64,000 bases of DNA from Paractinoplanes toevensis (GTDB lineage Bacteria > Actinomycetota > Actinomycetes > Mycobacteriales > Micromonosporaceae). The stretch is taken from positions 1 to 64,000 of the forward strand of contig NZ_BOQN01000118.1 of the NCBI RefSeq assembly GCF_018332695.1, written 5' to 3'. Below are positions 17,145-27,933 of this stretch, in pieces (within the stretch, counting starts at the first letter, position 1; the number at the start of each line of letters is the position of its first letter). The notes beneath the pieces were generated by a model. The model worked only from the letters and a program-made list of their open reading frames with translations. It did not search any database and had not been told where the DNA came from. The position numbers and the translations under genes are program-made.

Positions 17145-20100
17145 GTGTCTGACTCGTTCGTGCATCTCCACGTGCACACCGAGTATTCGATGCTCGACGG
17201 TGCCGCCCGCGTCAAGGAGTTGCTCGCCGAGGCCAAACGCCTAGGCATGCCGGCCGCCGCGATCACCGACCACGGCAACATGCACGGCGCCTACGACTTC
17301 TACAACCAGGCGAAAGCCGCCGGCATCACCCCGGTGATCGGCGTCGAGGCCTACGTCGCCCCCGAGTCGCGGCTCACCAAGAGCCGGATCAAGTGGGGCC
17401 GCCCGGAGCAGAAGAGCGACGACATCTCCGGTAACGGTGCGTATACCCACATGACCATGTGGGCGCGCAACGCGGTCGGCCTGAAAAACCTCTTCCGGCT
17501 CAACTCGCGGGCCTCGATGGAGGGCCAGCTCGGTAAGTACCCGCGGATGGACTTCGACATCATCGCGGAGCACGCCGAGGGCATCATGGGCACCACCGGC
17601 TGCCCGTCCGGCGCGGTGCAGACCCGGCTGCGGCTCGGCCAGTTCGACGAGGCGCTCAAGTCCGCCGCGATTTACCAGGAAGCCCTTGGTAAGGACAACT
17701 ACTTCCTCGAGATCATGGACCACGGTCTCTCGATCGAGAAACGGGTCCGCGACGGCCTCCTCGAGATCGGGCAGAAACTCGGCATCAAGCCGCTGGTCAC
17801 CAACGACTCGCACTACGTCTACGAGGCGCAGTCCGAGGCGCACGACGTGCTGCTGTGCGTGCAGACCGGCAGCAACGTGGCCGACCCCAACCGGTTCCGC
17901 TTCGACGGCAACGGTTACTTCGTGAAGTCGGCCGACCAGATGCGCGCGGTCGACTCCTCCGAGGCGTGGCAGGAGGGCTGCCGCACGACGCTGCTGGTGG
18001 CCGAGCGGGTCGACGTCGAGGGCATGTTCACCTTCAAGAACCTGATGCCCCGGTTCCCGATCCCGGAGGGTTACACCGAGGAGGAGTACTTCCGGCACGT
18101 CGCGTACGAGGGCCTGCACCGCCGCTTCCCGGACGGCATCCCGGAGACGCACGTCAAGCAGGCAGAATACGAACTCGGCATCATCATCCAGATGGGCTTC
18201 CCGTCCTACTTCCTGGTGGTCGCCGACTTCATCCAGTGGTCCAAGAACAACGGCATCGCGGTCGGCCCGGGCCGTGGTTCCGCGGCGGGCTCCCTGGTGG
18301 CGTATGCGATGGGCATCACCGACCTCGACCCGCTGCCGCACGGCCTGATCTTCGAGCGGTTCCTCAACCCCGAGCGCATCTCGATGCCCGACGTCGACAT
18401 CGACTTCGACGAGCGCCGGCGCGGCGAGGTCATCAAGTACGTCACCGAGCGCTGGGGCGAGGACAAGGTCGCGCAGATCGCCACGTTCGGCACGATCAAG
18501 GCGAAGGCCGCGATCAAGGACTCGGCCCGGGTGCTGGGTTACCCCTACTCGGTGGGCGACCAGATCACCAAGGCCATGCCGCCGGACGTGATGGGCAAGG
18601 GCATCACGCTGGGCGGCATCTTCAACAAGGACGACAAGCGGTACAGCGAGGCCGGCGAGGTCCGGACCCTCTACGAGCAGAACCCCGACGTCAAGAAGGT
18701 GATCGACACCGCGCGCGGTATCGAGGGCCTGATCCGGCAGACCGGTGTGCACGCGGCCGGCGTGATCATGTCGGCCGAGCCGATCATCGACCACATCCCG
18801 CTGATGCGCCGGGCCGCCGACGGCGTGATCATCACGCAGTTCGATTACCCGACCTGCGAGACGCTCGGCCTGCTCAAGATGGACTTCCTGGGTCTGCGAA
18901 ACCTGACGATCCTCGACGACGCCGTCAAGAACATCAAGCTCAACCACAGCATGGACCTCGACCTGCTGGCGCTGCCGCTGGACGACAAGCCGGCCTACGA
19001 ATTGCTGGCCCGGGGCGACACGCTGGGCGTGTTCCAGCTCGACGGCGGGCCGATGCGGTCGCTGCTGCGGCTGATGAAGCCGGACAACTTCGAGGACATC
19101 TCCGCGGTCCTGGCGCTCTACCGGCCCGGTCCGATGGGCGTCGAGTCGCACACCAACTACGCGCTCCGCAAGAACAACCTCCAGGAGATCACGCCGATCC
19201 ATCCGCAGCTCGAGGAGCCGCTGCGGGAGATCCTGGAGCCGACCTACGGCCTGATCGTCTATCAGGAGCAGGTGCAGCGCGCCGCGCAGATCCTCGCCGG
19301 TTACAGCCTCGGCCAGGCCGACCTGCTCCGCCGGGCGATGGGTAAGAAGAAGAAGGAGATCCTCGACAAGGAGTTCATCCCGTTCCGGGACGGCTGCCGC
19401 GAGCGTGGCTACTCCGACGAGGCGATCCAGGCGGTGTGGGACGTCCTGGTCCCGTTCGCCGGCTACGCGTTCAACAAGGCGCACTCGGCCGCCTACGGCC
19501 TGGTCTCCTATTGGACGGCCTACCTGAAGGCGCACTACCCGGCGGAATACATGGGTGGTCTGCTCACCAGCGTCGGTGACGACAAGGACAAGATGGCGAT
19601 GTACCTGGCCGAGTGCCGGCGCATGGGCATCCAGGTCCTGCCGCCCGATGTCAACGAGTCGGCCGGCCCGTTCACCCCGGTCGGCAAGGACATCCGGTTC
19701 GGTCTCGCCGCGGTCCGTAACGTCGGGCACAACGTGGTCGAGGCGATCGCCCGGTGCCGTAAGGAAAAAGGCAAATACCAGGACTTCTACGACTTCCTGT
19801 CGAAGGTGGACGCGGTCGCCTGCAACAAGAAGACGATCGAATCGCTGATCAAGGCGGGCGCGTTCGACTCGATGGGGCACAGCCGCAAGGGCCTGCTCGC
19901 GGTGCACGCCGAGGCGATCGACGCGTACGCGGACGTCAAGCGCAACGAGGCGGCCGGCCAGTTCGACCTGTTCGGCGCGTTCGGCGACACCGACGGCGGC
20001 AGCGCCGCCACGGTCGCCATGCCGACCATCGGCGACAGCGAGTGGGACAAGCGCGACAAGCTGGCCTTCGAGCGCGAGATGCTCGGGCTCTACGTCTCCG

Positions 20101-20678
20101 ACCACCCGCTCGCCGGTCTCGAGCAGCTCCTCGCGAACGCGGCCGACACCACCATCGCCGCCCTCAACGAGGAGGGCTCGGTCCCGGACGGGCAGATCGT
20201 CACCCTGGCCGGCATCCTCACCGGCGTGCAGCGGCGGATCACCAAGCAGGGCCGGGCCTGGGCGTCCGCCACCCTGGAGGACTTGGCCGGTGGGGTCGAG
20301 GCGCTGTTCTTCCCGAACACCTACGAGGTGATCGGGCAGTACATCGCCGAGGACGCGATCGTGGTGGTGAAGGGCCGCGTCGACCGCCGCGACGACACCC
20401 CGCGGATCATGGCGATGGACATGTCGCTGCCCGACGTCACCCACAACCCGGACAGCAAGCCGGTCACCCTGACCATGCCGATCACCCGCTGCACCCCGCC
20501 GCTGGTGTCGGAGCTGAAGGAGATCCTGACCAGCCATCCCGGCGACTCCGAGGTGCACGTCCACCTGCAGAACGGCAGCCGCACCACGGTCCTGCGGCTG
20601 GGCGCCGTCCGGGTCGCGCCGACGCCCGCACTGCGCGCCGACCTGAAGATGATCCTCGGTCCCTCCGCCGTGGCCTAG
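17145..20678 (+). CDS. dnaE: DNA polymerase III alpha subunit
   Basis: DnaE is the catalytic subunit of the replicative DNA polymerase. The 1177-residue protein starts with an intact PHP domain ([14 protein letters not shown], then [15 protein letters not shown]). The polymerase core has [20 protein letters not shown] and the catalytic aspartates in [16 protein letters not shown]. The fingers and tau-binding regions are followed by [11 protein letters not shown], the helix-hairpin-helix region and an OB-fold near residue 1000 ([23 protein letters not shown]). Length and intact PHP metal residues fit the essential DnaE1 rather than the mutasome DnaE2. GTG at 17145 is preceded by AAGGGGGCC; a -10-like TAAAGT lies at 17106-17111. 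Confidence 0.97.
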   Translation: MSDSFVHLHVHTEYSMLDGAARVKELLAEAKRLGMPAAAITDHGNMHGAYDFYNQAKAAGITPVIGVEAYVAPESRLTKSRIKWGRPEQKSDDISGNGAYTHMTMWARNAVGLKNLFRLNSRASMEGQLGKYPRMDFDIIAEHAEGIMGTTGCPSGAVQTRLRLGQFDEALKSAAIYQEALGKDNYFLEIMDHGLSIEKRVRDGLLEIGQKLGIKPLVTNDSHYVYEAQSEAHDVLLCVQTGSNVADPNRFRFDGNGYFVKSADQMRAVDSSEAWQEGCRTTLLVAERVDVEGMFTFKNLMPRFPIPEGYTEEEYFRHVAYEGLHRRFPDGIPETHVKQAEYELGIIIQMGFPSYFLVVADFIQWSKNNGIAVGPGRGSAAGSLVAYAMGITDLDPLPHGLIFERFLNPERISMPDVDIDFDERRRGEVIKYVTERWGEDKVAQIATFGTIKAKAAIKDSARVLGYPYSVGDQITKAMPPDVMGKGITLGGIFNKDDKRYSEAGEVRTLYEQNPDVKKVIDTARGIEGLIRQTGVHAAGVIMSAEPIIDHIPLMRRAADGVIITQFDYPTCETLGLLKMDFLGLRNLTILDDAVKNIKLNHSMDLDLLALPLDDKPAYELLARGDTLGVFQLDGGPMRSLLRLMKPDNFEDISAVLALYRPGPMGVESHTNYALRKNNLQEITPIHPQLEEPLREILEPTYGLIVYQEQVQRAAQILAGYSLGQADLLRRAMGKKKKEILDKEFIPFRDGCRERGYSDEAIQAVWDVLVPFAGYAFNKAHSAAYGLVSYWTAYLKAHYPAEYMGGLLTSVGDDKDKMAMYLAECRRMGIQVLPPDVNESAGPFTPVGKDIRFGLAAVRNVGHNVVEAIARCRKEKGKYQDFYDFLSKVDAVACNKKTIESLIKAGAFDSMGHSRKGLLAVHAEAIDAYADVKRNEAAGQFDLFGAFGDTDGGSAATVAMPTIGDSEWDKRDKLAFEREMLGLYVSDHPLAGLEQLLANAADTTIAALNEEGSVPDGQIVTLAGILTGVQRRITKQGRAWASATLEDLAGGVEALFFPNTYEVIGQYIAEDAIVVVKGRVDRRDDTPRIMAMDMSLPDVTHNPDSKPVTLTMPITRCTPPLVSELKEILTSHPGDSEVHVHLQNGSRTTVLRLGAVRVAPTPALRADLKMILGPSAVA

Positions 20679-20732
20679 ACAAGCCCAGGGCCGATCGCGA
20701 CAGTTACCGGGCGGACCTGGCAGGATCGTAGG

Positions 20733-21461
20733 GTGAACCCGAGTCAGGAGCCGGTGCAGCCGCCCGACGAACCGGTCGGCTACGGCCTAGCCCATCCGTT
20801 CGGCGCCGAGGGCGACGCCCCCGACGCGCCGGCCCCCTGGTGGTCGCTGAGCCGCACCCCGCGCCGGCCGTGGCGGCGCACCGCGCTGGTCGCGACCCTC
20901 GCCGCGGCCGCGGTGTTCGTGCTGGGCGCCCCGTTCGGCCTGCTGTGGGCGTGGCTGGCACCGGCCGTTCCGGTCGTGCAGACCGGCACCGACATCGTCA
21001 TCAACGATTCCTCCCCGGAGGAGTACATCGCCGCCGACGGGTGGTACACCCTGCTCGGCCTGGGCTTCGGCCTGCTCGTGGCGATCGTCGCCTGGCTGGT
21101 GCTGCGCCGCGACCGCGGCCCGTTCCTGCTGCTCGGCGTCGTGGTCGGCACCCTCGGGGCGGGCTATCTGGTCGGCCCGTGGATCGGCGAGATGATCGGC
21201 CGCGGCGACTACCAGCAGTGGGGCCGCACCGCCGCCAAGGGCGCCACCTACCTGGCCCCGCCCGAGGTGCACTCGACCGGGCCGCTGCTGGTGCCGGCGT
21301 TCGCGGCGGCCATCGTGCTGACGTTGCTGGCCGGTTGGTCCAACGACCCCGACCTGGACCAGCCGGGCGCGAAACCCGGTTACGGCCCCAACACGGCCGC
21401 CGAGCAGGACGCCTGGCCCGACCTCGAAGAGGCCGAGCCGGGCCGGCCGTCGGTCAGTTAG
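20733..21461 (+). CDS. Four-helix membrane protein, DUF2567-like
   Basis: The function is unknown. The 242-residue protein has a Pro/Asp-rich cytoplasmic N-terminus (residues 1-45) and four hydrophobic segments at about 50-75, 105-125, 130-150 and 185-205. The first is GAPFGLLWAWLAPAVPVV and the middle loop is AADGWYTLLGLGFG. These two patterns resemble the DUF2567 family of mycobacterial membrane proteins; this match is from memory. GTG at 20733 has no ribosome site and is preceded by a -10-like CAGGAT (20721-20726) at 6 nt, so it may be leaderless. The 3' end overlaps the convergent Lon-N gene by 8 bp. Confidence 0.75.
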   Translation: MNPSQEPVQPPDEPVGYGLAHPFGAEGDAPDAPAPWWSLSRTPRRPWRRTALVATLAAAAVFVLGAPFGLLWAWLAPAVPVVQTGTDIVINDSSPEEYIAADGWYTLLGLGFGLLVAIVAWLVLRRDRGPFLLLGVVVGTLGAGYLVGPWIGEMIGRGDYQQWGRTAAKGATYLAPPEVHSTGPLLVPAFAAAIVLTLLAGWSNDPDLDQPGAKPGYGPNTAAEQDAWPDLEEAEPGRPSVS

Positions 21462-22161
21462 GGCTGGCCGGGCGGGCCAGGTCGGAGAGCGGCACCGGAA
21501 CCGCCCGCACCTTGGCCAGCAGACCGGCCTCGCGGTTGAGCAGCTTGAGCTCGGCCCGCAGCCGGCTGGCCGTGTCGGGCGCGGCCAGCAGCAGCTGCCG
21601 CTCGTCGATGGTCAGCTGGGCGGTCGCCGCGATCAGGTGGGACAGCACGGTCGGGTCACCGGGGACCGCGTCGAGCGCCTCGGAGTCGGGTCGCAGCAGG
21701 TCGAGATAGGTGCGGAAGGCGGCGAGGGCCCGCGGGGCCAGCTGGGCGGCGGTCTCGTCGGCGGACTCTTCGGGGAGCCACTCGATCTCGGCCGTCAGGT
21801 AGGGCTCGGTGCCCTGCTGCACGTCGCGGACCGTGAACCGGCGCCGGCCCACGGTCATGATGTCGAAACGACCGTCGGGCAGCTCGGTGACCTGGCGGAG
21901 CTCGGCCGTGCAGCCCACCGGGTAGAGGTCGTCGGCCTTGATCGGGGGCGGCTCGGGGGCCGGGTCGTCGTCGGACTCGGGGGAGGGCGCCTCCACACCG
22001 CGGCGGAGGGTGACCACGCCGAACTCGTGCGGGCCGTCCTCGGTGCTGGCCACCAACTCGCGGACCAGCGAACGGTAACGCTCCTCGAAGATGTGCAGGG
22101 GGAGCACAAGGCCGGGAAACAGCACCGTACCCAGGGGGAATACTGGTAGCCGCTCGCTCAC
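21454..22161 (-). CDS. LON peptidase substrate-binding (Lon-N) domain protein
   Basis: This 235-residue protein consists of a stand-alone Lon N-terminal substrate-binding domain. It opens with LPVFPLGTVLFPGLVLPLHIFEERYR, the Lon-N signature, and later has ELPDGRFDIMTVGRRRF and a helical C-terminus (TIDERQLLLAAPDTASRL). There is no AAA+ or protease part. Such proteins are common in actinobacteria and their clients are unknown. GTG at 22161 lies 6 nt downstream of a -10 (TAGGCT) with a -35 TTGACC 16 bp further up, so the mRNA is probably leaderless. It is divergent from hisD. Confidence 0.9.
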   Translation of the reverse strand: MSERLPVFPLGTVLFPGLVLPLHIFEERYRSLVRELVASTEDGPHEFGVVTLRRGVEAPSPESDDDPAPEPPPIKADDLYPVGCTAELRQVTELPDGRFDIMTVGRRRFTVRDVQQGTEPYLTAEIEWLPEESADETAAQLAPRALAAFRTYLDLLRPDSEALDAVPGDPTVLSHLIAATAQLTIDERQLLLAAPDTASRLRAELKLLNREAGLLAKVRAVPVPLSDLARPASPN

Positions 22162-22167
22162 GACCTC

Positions 22168-22195
22168 AGCCTATCGGCAGCTTCACCATGGTCAA
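22168..22195 (-). promoter_or_regulatory. Leaderless promoter of the Lon-N gene
   Basis: On the minus strand TTGACC (22195-22190), a 16-bp spacer and TAGGCT (22173-22168) precede GTG at 22161 with a gap of only 6 nt. There is no Shine-Dalgarno. Transcription would begin at or within a base of the start codon. Confidence 0.65.
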
Positions 22196-22246
22196 CCCGC
22201 CCCCGGGCCGACCGAGGGCCGGAAACCGTCCCACCGGCTGGGCGCC

Positions 22247-22252
22247 TAGGAT
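22247..22252 (+). promoter_or_regulatory. -10 element of hisD, leaderless arrangement
   Basis: TAGGAT stands 6 nt before the hisD GTG, and the intervening TGAGGC is not at a useful ribosome-site distance. A clear -35 is not visible. This suggests that the his operon message starts at the hisD codon. Confidence 0.5.
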
Positions 22253-22258
22253 TGAGGC

Positions 22259-23569
22259 GTGCTGAAACTGACTGACCTGCGTGGCTCCCGCCGGGATCCC
22301 CGAGGCATCCTGCCCCGGGCTCAGCTCGACGTCTCCGAGGCCGTCGAGCGCATCCGTCCGGTGGTCGAGGCGGTCCATCAGCGCGGGTTCGCCGCCATTC
22401 AGGAGGCCACGACCAGGTTCGACGGTGTCGAGCTCACCCGGCTCCGGGTTCCGGTGGAAGCCATCGCGGCGGCGGGGGAGGCCCTCGAGCCGGAGATTCG
22501 CGAGGCGCTCCTCGAGGTGATCACCCGCACCCGCAAGGTGCACCGTGATCAGCGCCGGCCGGACGTCACCACCCAGGTGGTCGACGGCGGCACGGTCACC
22601 GAGCGCTGGCTGCCGGTGCAGCGGGTTGGGCTCTACGTTCCCGGCGGCCTGGCCGTCTACCCGTCGACTGTCGTGATGAACGTCGTGCCCGCCCAGGAGG
22701 CCGGGGTGGACGCGCTGGTCGTGGCGTCGCCGCCGCAGAAGGAGAACGGCGGCCTGCCGGACGCCCGGGTGCTGGCCGCCTGCGCGCTGCTCGGCGTCGA
22801 CGAGGTCTACGCCGTCGGCGGTGCCCAGGCCATCGCGATGCTCGGCTACGGTTCCGACGGGGTGGACGAGGGTGACCGGTGCGAACCGGTCGACGTGATC
22901 ACCGGGCCGGGAAACATCTGGGTCACCGCGGCCAAGCGGCTGCTGCAGGGCACGGTGGGCATCGACGCGGAAGCCGGGCCGACCGAGATCGCGATCCTGG
23001 CCGACGAGACCGCCGACCCGCGGCACGTCGCCGCCGACCTGATCAGCCAGGCCGAGCACGACCCGCTCGCGGCCAGTGTCCTGGTCACCGACTCGGAGTC
23101 GCTGGTCGCGGGGGTCGAGTCCGAGCTCACCCGGATGGTTGCGGCCACCAAACACTCGCAGCGGGTGCACACCTCGCTGACCGGCGCGCAGTCCGGCGTC
23201 GTCCTGGTCGACGACCTCGAGCAGGGGCTTGCGGTCGTCGACGCGTACGCCGCGGAGCACCTGGAAATTCAGACGCGCGACGCGCGGCAGTGGGCCATGC
23301 GGGTCCGCAATGCCGGCGCGATCTTCGTCGGTGCCTGGTCGCCGGTCTCGCTCGGTGACTACGCGGCCGGCTCCAACCACGTGCTGCCGACCGCCGGCTG
23401 CGCCCGGCACTCCTCCGGGCTCTCCGTGCAGTCGTTCCTGCGCGGGATCCACGTCGTGGAGTACGACGAGGCGGCCCTCTCCGACGTCGCGAAGCACGTG
23501 GTGACCCTGGCCAACGCCGAGGACCTGCCCGCGCACGGTGAGGCCGTGAAGGCACGGTTCGACCGATGA
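22259..23569 (+). CDS. hisD: Histidinol dehydrogenase
   Basis: HisD carries out the last two steps of histidine synthesis, oxidising L-histidinol to L-histidine with NAD+ and zinc. The 436-residue protein has [44 protein letters not shown] (GPTE where many have GPSE), the zinc and catalytic segment SQAEHDPLA, and the late motifs EHLEI and GSNHVLPT. It is the first gene of a tight his cluster: its stop overlaps the hisC ATG. Start choice rests on the leaderless promoter and the family N-terminus. Confidence 0.96.
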   Translation: MLKLTDLRGSRRDPRGILPRAQLDVSEAVERIRPVVEAVHQRGFAAIQEATTRFDGVELTRLRVPVEAIAAAGEALEPEIREALLEVITRTRKVHRDQRRPDVTTQVVDGGTVTERWLPVQRVGLYVPGGLAVYPSTVVMNVVPAQEAGVDALVVASPPQKENGGLPDARVLAACALLGVDEVYAVGGAQAIAMLGYGSDGVDEGDRCEPVDVITGPGNIWVTAAKRLLQGTVGIDAEAGPTEIAILADETADPRHVAADLISQAEHDPLAASVLVTDSESLVAGVESELTRMVAATKHSQRVHTSLTGAQSGVVLVDDLEQGLAVVDAYAAEHLEIQTRDARQWAMRVRNAGAIFVGAWSPVSLGDYAAGSNHVLPTAGCARHSSGLSVQSFLRGIHVVEYDEAALSDVAKHVVTLANAEDLPAHGEAVKARFDR

Positions 23570-24636
23570 GGATCGACGATCTGCCGATCCGGGACGACCT
23601 GCGCGGGAAGTCGCCGTACGGTGCTCCGCAGCTCGACGTCGCGGTGCGGCTGAACACGAACGAGAACTCCTACCCGCTGCCCGACGACGTGGTGGAGGCG
23701 ATCGGCAAGGCCGTGCAGGCCGAGCTGCGCGATCTCAACCGCTACCCCGACCGCGACGCGGTGGCGTTGCGCACGGTCCTCGCCGACTACCTCGGGCACG
23801 GGCTGACCACCGACAACCTGTGGGCGGCCAACGGCTCGAACGAGGTGCAGCAGCAGCTGCTGCAGGCGTTCGGCGGGCCGGGGCGCACGGCGCTCGGGTT
23901 CGGCCCGTCCTACTCCATGCACCCGCTGCTGGCGCTGGGCACCGGCACCGAGTGGATCGGCGCGCTGCGCGACCCGGATTTCGGTCTGGATCCCGATAAA
24001 GCGGTCGCCGAGCTGGCGAAGCACGACCCCGATCTGGTCTTCCTCTGCTCGCCGAACAACCCGACCGGCACCGCCCTGGACCCCGAGGTGATCACCGCGG
24101 TGCTGGAGCGGGCCCGCGGTGTGGTGATCGTGGACGAGGCGTACGCGGAGTTCGCCCGGGCGGGCACGCCGAGCGCGCTGACGCTGCTGTCCGAGCACCC
24201 TCGGCTGGTCGTCAGCCGCACCATGAGCAAGGCGTTCGGGTTCGCCGGCGGGCGGCTCGGCTACTTCGCCGCGCACCCGGCAGTGGTCGAGGCGATCCAG
24301 CTGGTTCGCCTGCCCTACCACCTGAGTGCCCTGACCCAGGCCGCCGCGCGCGCGGCGGTGGCGCAACGTGACGCCCTGCTCGCGACCGTCGAGGCGATCA
24401 AGGAGCAGCGCGACCGCATCGTCCGCACGTTGCGCGAGCGCGGTTACCGGGTGGCCGACAGCGACGCCAACTTCGTCCTCTTCGAGGTGGGCGGCGACCA
24501 GAAAATCGCTTGGCAGCGGCTGCTCGACCAGGGTGTATTGATCCGCGACGTCGGCCTCCCCGGCTGGCTGCGGGTGACCGCCGGGACGCCGGCCGAGACC
24601 GACGCTTTCCTGCAGGCAACGGAGGCCCTGAAGTGA
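23566..24636 (+). CDS. hisC: Histidinol-phosphate aminotransferase
   Basis: HisC is a class II PLP aminotransferase that converts imidazole-acetol phosphate to L-histidinol phosphate using glutamate. Features of the 356-residue protein are [15 protein letters not shown] near the N-terminus, [19 protein letters not shown], the cofactor-binding [19 protein letters not shown], and the PLP lysine in [17 protein letters not shown]. The gene overlaps hisD upstream (ATGA) and hisB downstream. Length and motifs are normal. Confidence 0.96.
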   Translation: MRIDDLPIRDDLRGKSPYGAPQLDVAVRLNTNENSYPLPDDVVEAIGKAVQAELRDLNRYPDRDAVALRTVLADYLGHGLTTDNLWAANGSNEVQQQLLQAFGGPGRTALGFGPSYSMHPLLALGTGTEWIGALRDPDFGLDPDKAVAELAKHDPDLVFLCSPNNPTGTALDPEVITAVLERARGVVIVDEAYAEFARAGTPSALTLLSEHPRLVVSRTMSKAFGFAGGRLGYFAAHPAVVEAIQLVRLPYHLSALTQAAARAAVAQRDALLATVEAIKEQRDRIVRTLRERGYRVADSDANFVLFEVGGDQKIAWQRLLDQGVLIRDVGLPGWLRVTAGTPAETDAFLQATEALK

Positions 24637-25244
24637 GTCGCACCGCGAAGGTGGAGCGCGTCACCAACGAGACCAAGGTGCTCGTCGAGATCGACCTCGA
24701 CGGCACCGGCAAGGGCGACCTGGACACCGGGGTCGGCTTCTACGACCACATGCTCAACCAGATCGCCAAGCACGGCGGCTTCGACCTGACCGTGCGCACC
24801 GAGGGTGACCTGGAGATCGACGCGCACCACACGATGGAGGACACGGCTATCGCCCTCGGTGAGGCCTTCTCCCGGGCGCTGGGCGACAAGGCCGGCATCC
24901 GGCGGTACGGGTCGGCGACGATCCCGATGGACGAGGTGCTCTGCCGGGCCGCGATCGACCTGTCCGGCCGGCCGTATGTGGTGCACGACGAGCCGGAGTT
25001 GGCGCCCTACATCGGGCCGGTCTACCCGACCAGCATGACCCGGCACATCTTCGAGTCGTTCGGCTTCGCGGCCAAGGTGACCCTGCACGTGAGCGTGCTG
25101 CGGGCGGCCCGCGACGGCGGCAAGCCGGACGCGCACCACGTGGTGGAGGCGCAGTTCAAGGCGTTCTCCCGGGCGCTGCGCGAGGCTGTCGAGATCGACC
25201 CGCGCAACGCGGGCGCGCTGCCGTCCACCAAGGGCGTGCTCTGA
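24633..25244 (+). CDS. hisB: Imidazoleglycerol-phosphate dehydratase
   Basis: HisB is the Mn-dependent dehydratase of histidine biosynthesis; the protein is monofunctional, without the histidinol phosphatase domain of enterobacteria. In 203 residues it shows [37 protein letters not shown] and the second metal set in [20 protein letters not shown] at 24633 overlaps the hisC stop; the reading frame is open further upstream but only the part from here matches the family. A phosphatase for histidinol phosphate must be encoded elsewhere. Confidence 0.96.
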   Translation: MSRTAKVERVTNETKVLVEIDLDGTGKGDLDTGVGFYDHMLNQIAKHGGFDLTVRTEGDLEIDAHHTMEDTAIALGEAFSRALGDKAGIRRYGSATIPMDEVLCRAAIDLSGRPYVVHDEPELAPYIGPVYPTSMTRHIFESFGFAAKVTLHVSVLRAARDGGKPDAHHVVEAQFKAFSRALREAVEIDPRNAGALPSTKGVL

Positions 25245-25405
25245 TGGCGGTCGTCTGCTTCATCGTGGCCGGTTTCCTGGTCGGCGGCGTGATCCAGCTG
25301 GTCCGGTCGGGAGCCACCAAGTTCAGCGTGGGCGTGGTCGGCGTGCTCGCGGCGCTGGCCGTCGCGGGCGGCGTGGCCTGGATGCTCCCCGGGGGTGACT
25401 CGTGA
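25244..25405 (+). CDS. Small membrane protein (53 aa) inside the his operon
   Basis: This short gene starts with an ATG that overlaps the hisB stop (TGATG) and ends with a TGA that overlaps the hisH GTG. The 53-residue product has two hydrophobic stretches, VVCFIVAGFLVGGVIQLV (residues 3-20) and about 29-48, joined by a short polar RSGATKFS turn. Coupling on both sides and codon use with G/C in third positions argue that it is expressed. Its function is unknown; it could be a small helical hairpin in the membrane. Confidence 0.75.
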   Translation: MAVVCFIVAGFLVGGVIQLVRSGATKFSVGVVGVLAALAVAGGVAWMLPGGDS

Positions 25406-26016
25406 CCTCAGTGGTGATCCTGGACTACGGCTCCGGCAACCTGCGGTCGGCCGAGCGGGCCGTGGCTCGCACCGGTGTCGACGTGACGGTGACCAGCGAC
25501 CTGGACGCGGCGGCCGCCGCGGACGGGCTGTTCGTGCCGGGCGTGGGCGCCTACGCGGCGTGCATGGCCGGCATCGAGGAGCTCGGGGCCGGGCCGGTGA
25601 TCGCCGAGCGGGTCGCCGCCGGCCGGCCGGTCCTCGGCGTCTGCGTCGGCATGCAGATCCTCTTCGACTCGGGTGTCGAGCACGGCGTGGAGACCAAGGG
25701 CCTCGGCCTGCTGCCCGGCGTGGTCAGCAAGCTCGACGCGGACCGCATCCCGCACATGGGCTGGAACACCGTCGACATTCCCGAGAAGTCCAATCTGTTC
25801 AGCGGGCTGCCCCGAGACGCGCGGTTCTACTTCGTGCACTCGTACGCAGCGCGGGATCTCGGGGCGTTGAGTGGGGCCACGGTGACCACGGCGAGCCATG
25901 ACCAGCCCTTCGCGGCCGCCGTCGAGCGAGGCAGCCTCACCGCCACCCAGTTCCACCCGGAGAAGTCGGCCGACGCCGGCTATGCGCTGCTGCGCAACTG
26001 GGTCGCTGGACTGTAG
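25402..26016 (+). CDS. hisH: Imidazole glycerol phosphate synthase, glutamine amidotransferase subunit
   Basis: HisH hydrolyses glutamine and passes ammonia to HisF, which makes imidazole glycerol phosphate and AICAR. The 204-residue class I glutaminase shows [11 protein letters not shown] at the start, the oxyanion region [11 protein letters not shown], the nucleophile in [11 protein letters not shown] (Cys), and the His-Glu pair in QFHPEKS. Its partner hisF lies 2.9 kb downstream, separated by priA and the LysR/EamA pair. The start overlaps the stop of the 53-aa membrane protein. Confidence 0.96.
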   Translation: MTSVVILDYGSGNLRSAERAVARTGVDVTVTSDLDAAAAADGLFVPGVGAYAACMAGIEELGAGPVIAERVAAGRPVLGVCVGMQILFDSGVEHGVETKGLGLLPGVVSKLDADRIPHMGWNTVDIPEKSNLFSGLPRDARFYFVHSYAARDLGALSGATVTTASHDQPFAAAVERGSLTATQFHPEKSADAGYALLRNWVAGL

Positions 26017-26340
26017 GTGTCGAAGGAGCGGGCAAAACGGCGGGCCGAGCGGCTCGCCGTACTCGAAAAAGAGAAAGCCGCCCGGGCCCGCAAGGTGTCC
26101 CGGCGGCAGCGCCGCCGGCAGTTGGTCCGCAAGCTCACTCCACAAAGAAAGGGCCGGCCCGGCCGGATCTACCGGCGCAGCCGCGGCCAGCGGCTCGGCA
26201 TCGTGCTGGTGCCGCTGATCGCCGTCGCCGCGGTCTGGCTCTTCGTGCCGGACGTGCCGCTGCGCATCGTGCTGACCATCGTGATCGTCATGGCCCTGCC
26301 GGCCCTGGTGGTTCTGATTCTGAACAGGGAGAGAACGTGA
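26017..26340 (+). CDS. Small basic membrane protein between hisH and priA
   Basis: The gene begins with GTG directly after the hisH stop and overlaps the priA GTG. The 107-residue product has a strongly basic, helical N-terminal half (residues 1-58, rich in Lys/Arg, with REGION-like [11 protein letters not shown]) and two membrane helices at about 59-77 and 82-102. The family is not recognised. The basic half would face the cytoplasm and might touch nucleic acid or lipid head groups. Tight coupling indicates co-expression with histidine genes but not necessarily a histidine role. Confidence 0.75.
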   Translation: MSKERAKRRAERLAVLEKEKAARARKVSRRQRRRQLVRKLTPQRKGRPGRIYRRSRGQRLGIVLVPLIAVAAVWLFVPDVPLRIVLTIVIVMALPALVVLILNRERT

Positions 26341-27056
26341 CCCTCCAGTTGCTGCCGGCCGTCGACGTCGCCGACGGCCAGGCCGTCCGCCTCGTGCAGG
26401 GCGCCGCCGGTTCCGAAACCGCCTACGGCGACCCCCTCGAGGCGGCGCTGGCCTGGCAGAACGACGGGGCCGAGTGGGTGCACCTGGTCGACCTGGACGC
26501 GGCGTTCGGGCGCAGCTCCAACGCCTCGCTGCTCGCGGATGTGGTGCGGCGGCTCGACGTGAAGGTCGAGCTGTCCGGCGGCATCCGCGACGACGAGTCG
26601 CTCACCCGGGCCCTCGCCACCGGTGCCGCGCGGGTCAACATCGGCACCGCCGCCCTGGAGGACCCGGAGTGGTGCGACCGGATCTGCGCCGAGTACGGCG
26701 ACCGGGTCGCGATCGGCCTCGACGTGCGCGGCCGCACCCTGTCGGCGCGCGGCTGGACCCGCGACGGCGGCGACCTGTACGAGGTGCTGGCCCGGCTCGA
26801 CAAGGCGGGTGCGGCCCGGTATGTCGTCACCGACATCACCAAGGACGGCACCATGCGCGGCCCGAACCTGGACCTGCTGCGCGAGGTGTGCGCCGCCACC
26901 GACAAGCCGGTCATCGCCAGCGGCGGCGTGTCCACCCTGGACGACCTGCGCGCCCTCGCCACCCTCGAACCGGTCGGGGTGGAGGGCGTGATCGCCGGCA
27001 AGGCGCTTTACGCCGGCGCGTTCACCGTGCGCGAGGCCCTGGCCGCGCTGGCCTGA
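26337..27056 (+). CDS. priA: Phosphoribosyl isomerase A, probably bifunctional HisA/TrpF
   Basis: In actinobacteria the HisA homologue (PriA) isomerises both ProFAR in histidine synthesis and phosphoribosylanthranilate in tryptophan synthesis. The 239-residue TIM barrel has [18 protein letters not shown] with the first catalytic Asp and the Arg used for both substrates, [24 protein letters not shown], the second Asp in [15 protein letters not shown], and [12 protein letters not shown]. No trpF is seen near trpC-B-A, which supports the dual role; the biochemical proof is not in the sequence. The 3' end overlaps the convergent LysR gene by 49 bp. Confidence 0.94.
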   Translation: MTLQLLPAVDVADGQAVRLVQGAAGSETAYGDPLEAALAWQNDGAEWVHLVDLDAAFGRSSNASLLADVVRRLDVKVELSGGIRDDESLTRALATGAARVNIGTAALEDPEWCDRICAEYGDRVAIGLDVRGRTLSARGWTRDGGDLYEVLARLDKAGAARYVVTDITKDGTMRGPNLDLLREVCAATDKPVIASGGVSTLDDLRALATLEPVGVEGVIAGKALYAGAFTVREALAALA

Positions 27057-27928
27057 TCCCAGGACGCCCGCAGCGCCTGCTCGGCCGCCTTGATGGCCGG
27101 GCGGGCCGCGGCCGCCTCCCGCCAGGCGACCACGACCCGGCGGCGGGGCTCGGGATGCAGCCGCACGACCCGGACGCCGTCCGGGAGCGAGGTCCGGGCC
27201 AGCCGGGGGATCACCGCGATGCCCAGGCCCGCGGCGATCAGCGTCATCTGGGTCTCGAACTCGCCGACGTGGAAATCGGGCTGCACGCCCGGCAGCACCC
27301 GCATCAGCCACTCGTGGCAGATGTCCCCGACCGGCGCCGCGATCCACCGCTCGTCCCGGCATTTCGCCAGGGTCGTCGTGCCGCTGAGCCGGTGGCCGCT
27401 CGGCACCACCAGGTCGACCAGGTCCCAGCCCAGTTCGACGTGCGCGACGCCGGCCGGGTAGCGCAGCGCCGCCTCCGGCCAGTCGTCCAGGACGGCGAGG
27501 TCGACATGGCCGCGGTGCAGCGCGTCGAGACCCTCGTGCGGGTTCGCCTCGATCAGCCCGGTGGACAGCTGCGGATGCTCGGACGCGAGCCGGTGCAGTG
27601 CCCACGGCAGCAGCGCCCGGCAGGCGGTGGCGAAAGCGACCACGGTCAGCCGGCCGGTCACCGTGTCGCGGTGGGCGGCCAGGGCGGCCTCGGCCTCGTC
27701 GACGGCCGCGAGGACCCGCTCGGCGTGCCGGGCCAGCAACTGGCCGGCCTCGGTGAGGCGCAGGCCGCGGCCGTCCTTCTCGACGAGTGTGGTGCCGGTC
27801 TCCCGCTCCAGCTTGGCGAGCTGCTGCGAGACGGCCGACGGGGTGCAGTGCAGCGCGTCGCCGGCCGCCAGGACCGTCTTGTAGCTGGCCACGGCGTGGA
27901 GCGCGCGCAGACGGCCCAGGTCAATCAT
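27008..27928 (-). CDS. LysR family transcriptional regulator
   Basis: This 306-residue protein has the LysR winged HTH at residues 3-62 ([38 protein letters not shown]) and a periplasmic-binding-like effector domain from about residue 90, with [22 protein letters not shown]. It is divergent from the EamA transporter gene and probably controls it; two inverted repeats lie in the 71-bp gap. Its last 49 bp overlap the end of priA on the other strand. The effector is unknown; an amino acid is an obvious guess from the his context. Confidence 0.9.
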   Translation of the reverse strand: MIDLGRLRALHAVASYKTVLAAGDALHCTPSAVSQQLAKLERETGTTLVEKDGRGLRLTEAGQLLARHAERVLAAVDEAEAALAAHRDTVTGRLTVVAFATACRALLPWALHRLASEHPQLSTGLIEANPHEGLDALHRGHVDLAVLDDWPEAALRYPAGVAHVELGWDLVDLVVPSGHRLSGTTTLAKCRDERWIAAPVGDICHEWLMRVLPGVQPDFHVGEFETQMTLIAAGLGIAVIPRLARTSLPDGVRVVRLHPEPRRRVVVAWREAAAARPAIKAAEQALRASWDQASAARASRTVNAPA

Positions 27929-27933
27929 GTAGC

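Noticed and set aside
17241-20564. 1107-codon minus-strand frame opposite dnaE
   Set aside because: Mirror of dnaE codon bias with no recognisable protein features.
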